Shown: positions 1 to 5,304 of the stretch, piece by piece
Position numbering within the stretch: position 1 is the first letter of the stretch
Layout: each line of letters begins with the position of its first letter
Assembly: GCA_902797475.1 (NCBI GenBank)
Contig: CADBTG010000313.1
Location: 1 to 5,304 of the forward strand
From: an uncultured Lachnospiraceae bacterium
GTDB lineage: Bacteria; Bacillota; Clostridia; Lachnospirales; Lachnospiraceae
Direction: 5' to 3'
Length of the DNA stretch: 5,304 nucleotides
Notes under the pieces: model-generated
What the model was told of the DNA's origin: nothing
Databases searched by the model: none
What the model saw: only the letters and a program-made list of their open reading frames with translations
Program-made: the position numbers and the translations under genes

Positions 1-85
1 AGAAAGAGGGATTTGAACCCTCGCGCCGGTTACCCGACCTACACCCTTAGCAGGGGCGCCTCTTCAGCCTCTTGAGTATTTCTCC
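1..85 (-). tRNA. tRNA-Ser (anticodon GCU), 3' end cut by window edge
   Basis: This is a serine tRNA reading AGC/AGU codons. Read on the minus strand it starts GGAGAAA at base 85. It has a D arm with a CTC/GAG stem and an anticodon stem CGCCC/GGGTG (one G-U pair) closing the loop CTGCTAA. The anticodon GCT lies at bases 49-51. A long class II variable arm follows (GTCGG, GTAA loop, CCGGC), as expected for tRNA-Ser, then a T arm GAGGG-TTCAAAT-CCCTC. The acceptor 3' strand reads TTTCT and then runs off the window. The last two pairing bases, the discriminator and any encoded CCA are not visible. It has its own promoter at 161-189, so it is probably transcribed separately from the protein genes to its right. 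Identity is clear from the anticodon and the long variable arm. Confidence 0.97.
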
Positions 86-154
86 AAGCTGAAAACCCTG
101 TCAATTATGCAGTTTTTTCAAGCGCACCGAAAACCCTCCTAAAGGGGTGGCGCA
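86..154 (-). other. 5' leader of the tRNA-Ser precursor
   Basis: This is the stretch between the inferred transcription start (about base 154) and the tRNA 5' end. It would be removed by RNase P. It contains a potential hairpin at its extreme 5' end: GCGCACC at 122-128 pairs with GGTGGCGC at 146-153 with one bulged base. A 9-base direct repeat (GAAAACCCT on the plus strand) lies at 91-99 and 129-137. No open reading frame of note and no T-box or riboswitch signature is visible. The extent depends on the promoter call and is an inference. Confidence 0.5.
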
Positions 155-160
155 TTGTTT

Positions 161-189
161 AATATAGCAAATTCGGGTCGCTGTGTCAA
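161..189 (-). promoter_or_regulatory. Sigma-A promoter for tRNA-Ser, extended -10
   Basis: On the minus strand a perfect -35 hexamer TTGACA (184-189) is followed by a 17-nt spacer and the -10 TATATT (161-166). A TG dinucleotide one base upstream of the -10 (TGC then TATATT) makes it an extended -10 promoter. Transcription would begin near base 154, about 70 nt before the tRNA. The hexamers and ideal spacing are directly visible. The promoter lies just after the terminator of the upstream HAD gene, which supports an independent strong promoter for the tRNA. Confidence 0.85.
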
Positions 190-213
190 TACTTTTTGCT
201 GTTTTTCCCAAGC

Positions 214-253
214 AAAAATCACCCCGGAATACACCTTCCGAAGCGATTTTTTT
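214..253 (-). terminator. Intrinsic terminator after the HAD gene, symmetric
   Basis: Bases 214-229 (AAAAATCACCCCGGAA) pair with 236-251 (TTCCGAAGCGATTTTT) around the 6-base loop 230-235. With G-U pairs, the minus-strand RNA forms an uninterrupted 16-bp stem, ending in five U residues that are part of the stem base. It lies about 40 nt past the TAG stop of the HAD gene, where a terminator is expected. The A tract on one side and T tract on the other (T247-253 on the plus strand) make it look bidirectional. On the plus strand some pairs become A-C mismatches, so that direction is less stable. No plus-strand gene is seen to need it. Confidence 0.85.
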
Positions 254-257
254 GCAC

Positions 258-279
258 GTCACTATATACTGTATGTCAC
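258..279. repeat. Small repeats next to the HAD terminator
   Basis: GTCAC occurs at 258-262 and 275-279, flanking the 9-base palindrome ATACTGTAT (266-274). The block lies between the HAD stop codon and its terminator, so it would be transcribed 3' UTR on the minus strand. It does not match a regulator consensus that I recognise, and chance is a fair explanation. Confidence 0.25.
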
Positions 280-293
280 CCTGTTCACGCCTA

Positions 294-950
294 CTAAAAA
301 ACGCTTTCCTCTGCCATCTTCCGTTTTACTTCCGTAAGCGTTTCGCATATCGCGCGGCAAAGACCTTGCATCTCCTCATTCGGTTCAAGCATATCGGGAA
401 CCATTACCGGGATCATCCCCGCCGCATGCGCCGCCCGTATGCCGTTATAGGAATCCTCGATGACAACGCAGTCCGCCGGCGCAATTCCCAAACGTTCCGC
501 CGCAAGCAGAAAGATGTCAGGCGCGGGCTTGCTTCTTTTGACACAGTCTCCGCCAACCACTTCATCAAAATAGGAAAGCAATCCGGCTTCTTTTAGCTGT
601 ATAACCACGCGCTCCTCTCTCTTTGAGGACGCAATGGCCGTCGGAATGGCATTTTCCTTCAAATAGGAAAGCAGTTCCCGCGCGCCCTCCTTAACCGGAA
701 GCCGCCCGCCGTCGTACCGCTCATGATAGATCAGGCTTGCCTCTTTCGCGAACTTCTCGTACGGAAAATCCTGTCCGTAGGCATCCAGGCAGATCTGCTT
801 CGTAACTTCGTACGTCACGCCGATGCACCGTTTGTATACGTCATCGAAATCCGGCAGCTTCTCCCTCTCCGCGATCTTCTGCCAGCTTAGATACGTCGCA
901 TACTCGGAATCGAAGATGACTCCGTCCATGTCAAATATAACCGCTTTCAT
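294..950 (-). CDS. HAD-superfamily phosphatase (subfamily IA, beta-phosphoglucomutase/phosphatase-like)
   Basis: This is a 218-residue cytosolic hydrolase of the haloacid dehalogenase superfamily. All four HAD motifs are present. Motif I is FDMDGVIFDSE, with nucleophile Asp7 and acid/base Asp9. Motif II is the Ser in AIASS (Ser108). Motif III is Lys141 in RSKPAPDIF. Motif IV is Glu165-Asp166 in VVIEDSYNG, which binds Mg2+. Residues about 15-85 between motif I and the Rossmann core form the small helical C1 cap typical of subfamily IA. The length fits the family. The motif III/IV wording resembles beta-phosphoglucomutase, but phosphatases on sugar phosphates or other small metabolites share it, so the substrate cannot be named. 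I chose the ATG at 948-950 because motif I should lie within the first dozen residues and AAGGGG (955-960) precedes it. An upstream in-frame ATG at 998 would require translating through a terminator hairpin. The stop is TAG. It sits downstream of gyrA with no promoter of its own recognised, so it may depend on read-through. Confidence 0.93.
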   Translation of the reverse strand: MKAVIFDMDGVIFDSEYATYLSWQKIAEREKLPDFDDVYKRCIGVTYEVTKQICLDAYGQDFPYEKFAKEASLIYHERYDGGRLPVKEGARELLSYLKENAIPTAIASSKREERVVIQLKEAGLLSYFDEVVGGDCVKRSKPAPDIFLLAAERLGIAPADCVVIEDSYNGIRAAHAAGMIPVMVPDMLEPNEEMQGLCRAICETLTEVKRKMAEESVF

Positions 951-954
951 ATTT

Positions 955-960
955 CCCCTT
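955..960 (-). promoter_or_regulatory. Ribosome binding site deciding the HAD start
   Basis: AAGGGG on the minus strand lies 4 nt before the ATG at 948-950. It supports the 218-residue start over the longer in-frame start at 998. The GGGG may pair with the CCC just upstream (962-965 region, loop GGAAA), a weak 4-bp hairpin that could partly mask it. That pairing is speculative. Confidence 0.75.
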
Positions 961-968
961 TCCGGGAC

Positions 969-995
969 AAAACGGGGCTGCCGCCAGCAGCCCCG
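969..995 (-). terminator. Intrinsic terminator of the gyrBA unit
   Basis: A perfect 9-bp GC-rich stem, CGGGGCTGC (minus strand, 995-987) with GCAGCCCCG (981-973), closes the 5-nt loop TGGCG. It is followed by TTTT at 972-969 and then GT. It lies 43 nt past the gyrA stop codon. The stem is strong but the U tract is only four residues, so some read-through into the HAD gene is plausible. Confidence 0.85.
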
Positions 996-1007
996 CATCT
1001 CTCATTT

Positions 1008-1021
1008 CATTTTGGAAAATG
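1008..1021 (-). repeat. Short inverted repeat between gyrA and its terminator
   Basis: CATTTT and AAAATG flank a 2-base centre, giving a perfect 6-bp dyad. It is too tight to form a good RNA hairpin and AT-rich enough to arise by chance. It could be an operator-like site, but nothing else supports that. Confidence 0.3.
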
Positions 1022-1038
1022 CCATCCCGTCTTTTGGA

Positions 1039-3654
1039 TTACTCTTCCTTGTCCTCTTCGGCCTCGATGTCCTCGGCCTCGTCGGCTTCCTCGTCGTAAT
1101 CCTCGAGCTCCTCGCCTTCGTCGGCATCTACTTCGTTATTCTCGGATAAAAGCTTGCGCTCCATCTCCTCGATTGCCGTTTCGGACTCTTCCTCATTGTC
1201 CTGCACGATGGCGAAGCTTGCAACACGAATGTCCTTCGTCGAATCCACGTTCATGCAGATAACACCGGTCGTGTTGCGGCCGATCTTGTTGATATTGCCG
1301 ACCGGAATCCGGATCAGGATGCCTTCGTTCGTGATCATGATGATCTCATCGTCGTCATTTACCATCAGAGCGCCGACCAGGTTGCCGGAACGTTCGTTGA
1401 TCTTGTAGCAGCGAACGCCCTTGCCGCCGCGGTGCTGTACGGCAAATTCCGAGGTATCCGTTCTCTTGCCGAGACCGAACTCGGAAAGGAACAGCGCCGT
1501 TTCCGCTTCGTCGGTGATCAGCATCGAAACAACCGCATCGCCTTCTGCAAGACGCATGCCGTATACACCCATCGAATTACGGCCTGTGCCGCGCACATCC
1601 TTTTCGTTGAAGCGGATGCACTGGCCCATCTTCGAAACAAGGAGGATATCCTTCTTATTATCGGTTGCCTTTACGGAAATCAGCTCGTCGTCTTCACGAA
1701 GCGCCATGCCCTGAATGCCGGTCTTGCGGATATTGGCGTAAGCCTGCATTCTTGTCTTCTTCACAATACCCTTGCGGGTTGCCATGAAGAGGAACCGGTC
1801 ATCGCCGAACTCCTTAAGAGCGATTACCGCGGTAATCTTCTCACCGCCGGTCAGCTGCAGCAGATTGACAATCGCCGTGCCGCGCGCGGTTCTCGAAGCC
1901 TCCGGAATTTCGTATGCCTTCATGCGGTATACGCGTCCGGTGTTCGTGAAGAACAGCAGGTAATGATGATTCGTCGTCATGAACAGGTCTTCGATGAAGT
2001 CGTCCTGAATCGTCTGCATGCCCTTGATGCCCTTGCCGCCGCGGTTCTGCGTACGGAACTGCTCAAGGCTCATGCGCTTGATGTAGCCGAGCTTCGTTCT
2101 CGCGATGACGGTCGGGTCATCCGGAATCAGGTCTTCCATCGAAATATCGAATTCGTCAAATCCGATAGAGGTTCTGCGGTCGTCGCCGTATTTGTCGGAA
2201 ATGACGGAAATCTCGGTCTTGATTACGGAAAGCAGCTTCTTCTCGTCGGAAAGAATCGCAACGAACTCGTTGATCTGCGCCATCAGGGCATCATAATCCG
2301 CCTGCAGCTTCTCGCGTTCCAAACCGGTCAGCTGACGAAGACGCATATCGACAATCGCCTGTGCCTGCACATCGTCGAAATCGAAACGGTCCATCAGACG
2401 CTGCTTTGCTTCCTGCGTCTGCTTCGAGGAACGGATGATCCGGATGATTTCATCAATGAAATCGAGCGCACGGAGAAGGGCTTCCTTAATGTGCGCCTGC
2501 TCACGGGCTTTGTTCAGATCGTATTTCGTTCTTCTCGTTACGACATCTTCCTGATGCAGAAGGTAATACTTCAGCATGTCAAGAAGATTCAGAATCTTCG
2601 GCTCATTGTTGACAAGCGCCAGCATGATGACACCGAAGGTATCCTGCAGCTGCGTATGCTTATAAAGATGATTCAGAACAACCTGCGGATTGGCATCCTT
2701 CCGAAGCTCAATCACAACCCGCATGCCCTGCCGGTCGGATTCGTCACGGATGTCGACAATGCCGTCAACGCGCTTGTCCTTATGAAGATCCGCAATCTTT
2801 TCAATCAGGCGGGCCTTATTCACGAGGTACGGAAGCTCAGTCACGATGATCCGGTTCTTGCCGTTATCCATCGGCTCGATTTCGGTCACGGCACGCACGC
2901 GGATCTTGCCGCGTCCGGTCCGGTAAGCCTCTTCGATGCCCTTCGTTCCGAGAATCATCGCGCCGGTCGGAAAATCAGGTCCCTTGATAATCTGCATGAC
3001 ATCCTCGATGGTCGTTTCGGTGCCTTCGATTTTGTCATCGATGATCTTATTGACCGCCGAAATAACCTCGCGGAGGTTGTGCGGCGGAATGTTGGTTGCC
3101 ATGCCGACCGCGATACCGGTCGTTCCGTTTACAAGGAGGTTCGGGAAGCGGGAAGGAAGAATCGTCGGTTCCTTCTCGGTTTCATCGAAGTTCGGAATCA
3201 TGTCAACCGTATCTTTGTTGATGTCGGCGAGCATTTCAACGGAAATCTTCGACAGACGTGCCTCGGTATAACGCATGGCCGCCGCGCCGTCACCGTCGAC
3301 GGAACCGAAGTTTCCGTGTCCGTCAACCAGAGGATATCTCGTATTCCAGGGCTGCGCGAGGCAAACCAAAGCGCCGTAAATGGAGCTGTCCCCGTGAGGA
3401 TGGTATTTACCCATCGTATCACCGACGATACGCGCGCACTTACGGTGCGGCTTATCCGGTCCGTTATTCAGTTCGTTCATCGCATGAAGAATACGTCTCT
3501 GAACCGGCTTCAGACCGTCCCTGACATCCGGGAGCGCACGGGCTACGATAACCGACATGGAATACTCGACGAAGTATTTCTCCATCGTCCGCTTCAGGTC
3601 GACATCGTCCACCTTATCGAATATATGCTCATCCATAATGATTTTGTCGTCCAT
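1039..3654 (-). CDS. gyrA: DNA gyrase subunit A
   Basis: This is the DNA breakage-reunion subunit of gyrase (type IIA topoisomerase), which with GyrB introduces negative supercoils. At 871 residues it is full length and somewhat long for a Gram-positive GyrA. Visible from the N-terminus are the winged-helix/tower core (about 15-500) with the QRDR loop GKYHPHGDSS, and Arg128 and catalytic Tyr129 in AAAMRYTEARLS. Ile181, the intercalating residue, lies in GIAVGMATNIPPHN. A helical coiled-coil and C-gate stretch follows (about 365-490), then the beta-pinwheel C-terminal domain (about 510-815). The pinwheel carries the GyrA box QNRGGKG (536-542), the mark of a true GyrA rather than ParC, and a box-like QHRGGKG at 740-746. 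The QRDR keeps Ser90 (E. coli Ser83) but has Gly94 where E. coli has Asp87. Residues 821-871 form a strongly acidic tail. The ATG at 3652-3654 is preceded by GGGAG at 8-nt spacing; the next Met (residue 7) has no such signal. The stop is TAA. It lies 14 nt after gyrB and is surely cotranscribed with it. Confidence 0.99.
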   Translation of the reverse strand: MDDKIIMDEHIFDKVDDVDLKRTMEKYFVEYSMSVIVARALPDVRDGLKPVQRRILHAMNELNNGPDKPHRKCARIVGDTMGKYHPHGDSSIYGALVCLAQPWNTRYPLVDGHGNFGSVDGDGAAAMRYTEARLSKISVEMLADINKDTVDMIPNFDETEKEPTILPSRFPNLLVNGTTGIAVGMATNIPPHNLREVISAVNKIIDDKIEGTETTIEDVMQIIKGPDFPTGAMILGTKGIEEAYRTGRGKIRVRAVTEIEPMDNGKNRIIVTELPYLVNKARLIEKIADLHKDKRVDGIVDIRDESDRQGMRVVIELRKDANPQVVLNHLYKHTQLQDTFGVIMLALVNNEPKILNLLDMLKYYLLHQEDVVTRRTKYDLNKAREQAHIKEALLRALDFIDEIIRIIRSSKQTQEAKQRLMDRFDFDDVQAQAIVDMRLRQLTGLEREKLQADYDALMAQINEFVAILSDEKKLLSVIKTEISVISDKYGDDRRTSIGFDEFDISMEDLIPDDPTVIARTKLGYIKRMSLEQFRTQNRGGKGIKGMQTIQDDFIEDLFMTTNHHYLLFFTNTGRVYRMKAYEIPEASRTARGTAIVNLLQLTGGEKITAVIALKEFGDDRFLFMATRKGIVKKTRMQAYANIRKTGIQGMALREDDELISVKATDNKKDILLVSKMGQCIRFNEKDVRGTGRNSMGVYGMRLAEGDAVVSMLITDEAETALFLSEFGLGKRTDTSEFAVQHRGGKGVRCYKINERSGNLVGALMVNDDDEIIMITNEGILIRIPVGNINKIGRNTTGVICMNVDSTKDIRVASFAIVQDNEEESETAIEEMERKLLSENNEVDADEGEELEDYDEEADEAEDIEAEEDKEE

Positions 3655-3662
3655 TCTCTACT

Positions 3663-3667
3663 CTCCC
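3663..3667 (-). promoter_or_regulatory. Ribosome binding site of gyrA
   Basis: GGGAG on the minus strand lies 8 nt before the gyrA ATG and 1 nt past the gyrB TGA stop (3669-3671). Its position in the 14-nt gap favours translational coupling of the two subunits and fixes Met1 of GyrA. Confidence 0.8.
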
Positions 3668-3668
3668 G

Positions 3669-5304
3669 TCAGATGTCCAGATTCTCGACATATCTGGCAT
3701 TTTCCTCAATGAATATTCTTCGCGGTTCCACCTCGTCGCCCATCAATGTGGTAAATGTGAGGTCGAGCTCGCTCAGATTGTCATTGTCCATATTGACCTT
3801 GCGAAGGATGCGGCGCTTCGGATCCATTGTCGTCTCCCAAAGCTGCTCGGCATCCATCTCACCGAGACCTTTATACCGCTGCACCTTGTTGTTCTGGTCA
3901 CGGCCGATTTCCTGCATGATCTTATTCAGCTCGTCGTCGTTGTAGGCGTACCAGACCTTCTGGTTCTTCTCGATTTTGTAAAGCGGCGGCATGGCAAGGT
4001 AAACATGCCCCTGCTTGATCAGTTCCGGCATGAACCGGTAAAGGAAGGTCAGAAGAAGCGTGCTGATATGCGCTCCGTCGACATCGGCATCGGTCATGAT
4101 GATGATTTTGTCGTAGCGGAGGTTTTCAATATTGAAATCCTCGTGAATGCCGGTTCCGAAAGCGGTAATCATCGCGCGGATTTCGGCATTGTCAAGAACG
4201 TGGTCGAGTCTGGCCTTCTCAACATTTAAGATCTTACCGCGAAGCGGCAGGATGGCCTGTGTCGCACGGGTTCTCGCGGTCTTAGCGGAACCGCCGGCGG
4301 AATCTCCCTCTACGATGAAGATTTCGCAGTTCTTCGGATCCTTATCGGAGCAGTCCGCAAGCTTTCCGGGAAGGCTCATGCCCTTAAGCGGGGACTTACG
4401 CGTTGCCTCTCTTGCCTTTCTCGCGGCATCTCTTGCGCGCTGCGAAAGCACCGACTTCTCGACAATGATTCTCGCAACCGTCGGATTCTGCTCAAGATAG
4501 TAGGTAAGCTGCTTGCTGACAACGCTGTCAACAGCGCTTCTTGCTTCGCTGTTACCGAGCTTCTGCTTCGTCTGCCCTTCGAACTGCGGCTCCGGAAGCT
4601 TTACGCTGATGATGGCGGTCAGACCTTCACGGATGTCTTCGCCTTCAAGATTCGGCTCATTGTCCTTGATCATCTTGTTGGCTCTTGCATAAGCATTAAT
4701 CGTCTTCGTCAAAGCATTTCGAAAACCGATCAGATGCATGCCGCCTTCGGGCGTCGTGATATTGTTTACGAAGCTGTAGCAGTTATCGTTATAAGCGTCG
4801 TTATGCTGCATGGCAACTTCGACGGAAACCGTTCCGACCGAGCCCTCGCAGTAAATGATATCGTCATAAAGCCCGGTGTTGCCCTTGTTCAGGTACTGCA
4901 CATATTCCTTGATGCCGCCTTCGTAGTGGAACACCTTCGTTACCGGGTTCTCCTCGCGAAGATCCGTCAGCGTAATCTTAAGGCCCTTTGTGAGAAATGC
5001 CATCTCACGAAGTCTCTGCTTCAGCGTTCTCGCATCGAAATGAATGTCATCGAAGATCGTTGCATCCGGGAAGAACGTTACGGTTGAACCGGTATCCTCG
5101 GCATCGCCGATGATATGAAGCGGTGTTACGGCTTTGCCGCGCTCATACCGCTGGAAATACTGATGTCCGTCACGGCGAACGATGATTTCAAGCCAGTCGG
5201 ACAGGGCGTTAACAACCGAAGCGCCTACGCCGTGCAGACCGCCGGATACCTTATATCCTCCGCCGCCGAACTTGCCGCCCGCATGCAGAATGGTAAACAC
5301 CACT
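3669..5304 (-). CDS. gyrB: DNA gyrase subunit B, 5' end beyond the window
   Basis: This is the ATPase and TOPRIM subunit of DNA gyrase. 544 residues are visible; the first visible codon (GTG at 5301-5303) corresponds to about E. coli residue 92. The true start is off the right edge, and the full protein would be about 635-640 residues, the usual short Gram-positive length. The missing part holds the ATPase residues equivalent to E. coli Glu42 and Asp73. Numbered from the first visible codon, the glycine-rich ATP-binding stretch SGGLHGVG is at 20-27 and Arg44 matches E. coli Arg136 (coumarin contact). The QTK loop is at 244-246. TOPRIM motif EGDSAGG has Glu332, and DADVDG has Asp405/407/409 for Mg2+. 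The tail includes YKGLGEMDAEQL and FIEENARYVENLDI. Between TOPRIM motifs there is no large insertion of the proteobacterial type. The stop is TGA. The short length and the GyrA box in the downstream partner argue for gyrase rather than ParE (topoisomerase IV). Confidence 0.98.
   Translation of the reverse strand, partial: VVFTILHAGGKFGGGGYKVSGGLHGVGASVVNALSDWLEIIVRRDGHQYFQRYERGKAVTPLHIIGDAEDTGSTVTFFPDATIFDDIHFDARTLKQRLREMAFLTKGLKITLTDLREENPVTKVFHYEGGIKEYVQYLNKGNTGLYDDIIYCEGSVGTVSVEVAMQHNDAYNDNCYSFVNNITTPEGGMHLIGFRNALTKTINAYARANKMIKDNEPNLEGEDIREGLTAIISVKLPEPQFEGQTKQKLGNSEARSAVDSVVSKQLTYYLEQNPTVARIIVEKSVLSQRARDAARKAREATRKSPLKGMSLPGKLADCSDKDPKNCEIFIVEGDSAGGSAKTARTRATQAILPLRGKILNVEKARLDHVLDNAEIRAMITAFGTGIHEDFNIENLRYDKIIIMTDADVDGAHISTLLLTFLYRFMPELIKQGHVYLAMPPLYKIEKNQKVWYAYNDDELNKIMQEIGRDQNNKVQRYKGLGEMDAEQLWETTMDPKRRILRKVNMDNDNLSELDLTFTTLMGDEVEPRRIFIEENARYVENLDI

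Noticed and set aside
1..85. tRNA gene as an integration (att) site
   Set aside because: The 3' end of the tRNA lies off the window, and no integrase or duplicated tRNA fragment is visible here.
76..109. Alternative tRNA promoters: TTGACA at 99-104 (minus) or the -10-like CATAAT at 104-109 (minus)
   Set aside because: The first has only a poor -10 (AAATAC) at 17-nt spacing and would start inside the tRNA. The second has no convincing -35. The promoter at 161-189 is far better.
91..137. 9-base direct repeat GAAAACCCT at 91-99 and 129-137
   Set aside because: Only two short copies 38 bases apart, with no target-site or array structure, so no mobile element or CRISPR is indicated.
155..337. 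Small plus-strand open frames over the promoter and terminator region
   Set aside because: They have no SD, overlap the bidirectional terminator and the tRNA promoter, and run into the end of the HAD gene. The peptides are low in coding character.
294..998. A longer HAD protein starting at the ATG at 998
   Set aside because: The extra 16 codons run through the gyrA terminator hairpin, push HAD motif I too far from the N-terminus, and lack a good SD. The start at 950 has AAGGGG at proper spacing.
1432..3945. A plus-strand open frame of 837 codons antisense to gyrA and the end of gyrB
   Set aside because: It is in codon register with gyrA, so it stays open only because gyrA avoids TTA, CTA and TCA codons across this stretch. 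The translation matches no family I recognise, while the opposite strand encodes unmistakable gyrase. It is a codon-usage shadow.
5301..5303. GTG as a start codon for a 544-residue GyrB
   Set aside because: It encodes an internal Val in the conserved stretch before LHAGGKF. The protein continues past the window edge, and about 92 N-terminal residues with essential ATPase motifs are missing.

Overview
The window carries a housekeeping locus of a low-to-moderate GC Gram-positive bacterium, and all of its genes lie on the minus strand. In transcription order (right to left) they are: the 3' five-sixths of gyrB, complete gyrA, a small HAD-family phosphatase gene, and a tRNA-Ser(GCU) gene cut by the left edge. 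GyrB is the short type, without the large insertion of proteobacterial GyrB. The gyrB-gyrA pair, the GyrA wording around the active site (HGDSSIYGALV, LVDGHGNFGSVDGDG, MRYTEARLSK) and the Shine-Dalgarno signals fit Clostridia, and Lachnospiraceae in particular. That family-level placement is from memory of related proteins, not from a search.

Layout. gyrB (5304 to 3669) enters from the right edge without its start. After a 14-nt gap holding a Shine-Dalgarno sequence, gyrA (3654 to 1039) follows, so the two gyrase subunits are almost certainly cotranscribed and translationally coupled. An intrinsic terminator (about 969-995) closes the gyrase unit. The HAD gene (950 to 294) begins 23 bases past the terminator stem, with no recognisable promoter in between. 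A long A/T-flanked hairpin (214-253) that can work in both directions ends the HAD transcript. Next come a near-consensus extended -10 promoter (161-189), a leader of about 70 nt that can fold, and the tRNA-Ser (85 to beyond base 1). The 208-base stretch 86-293 holds only these regulatory elements and no gene.

How the parts relate. GyrA and GyrB form the A2B2 DNA gyrase that introduces negative supercoils using ATP. All catalytic residues in the visible parts are intact. The HAD phosphatase has no evident functional link to gyrase; it may simply receive read-through. The tRNA has its own strong promoter and is insulated from upstream transcription.

I did not find a previously undescribed system. 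The points most worth checking are the glycine at the quinolone-determining Asp/Glu position of GyrA, the long acidic GyrA tail, and the terminator placed just before the HAD gene. Everything else looks like ordinary core genome.
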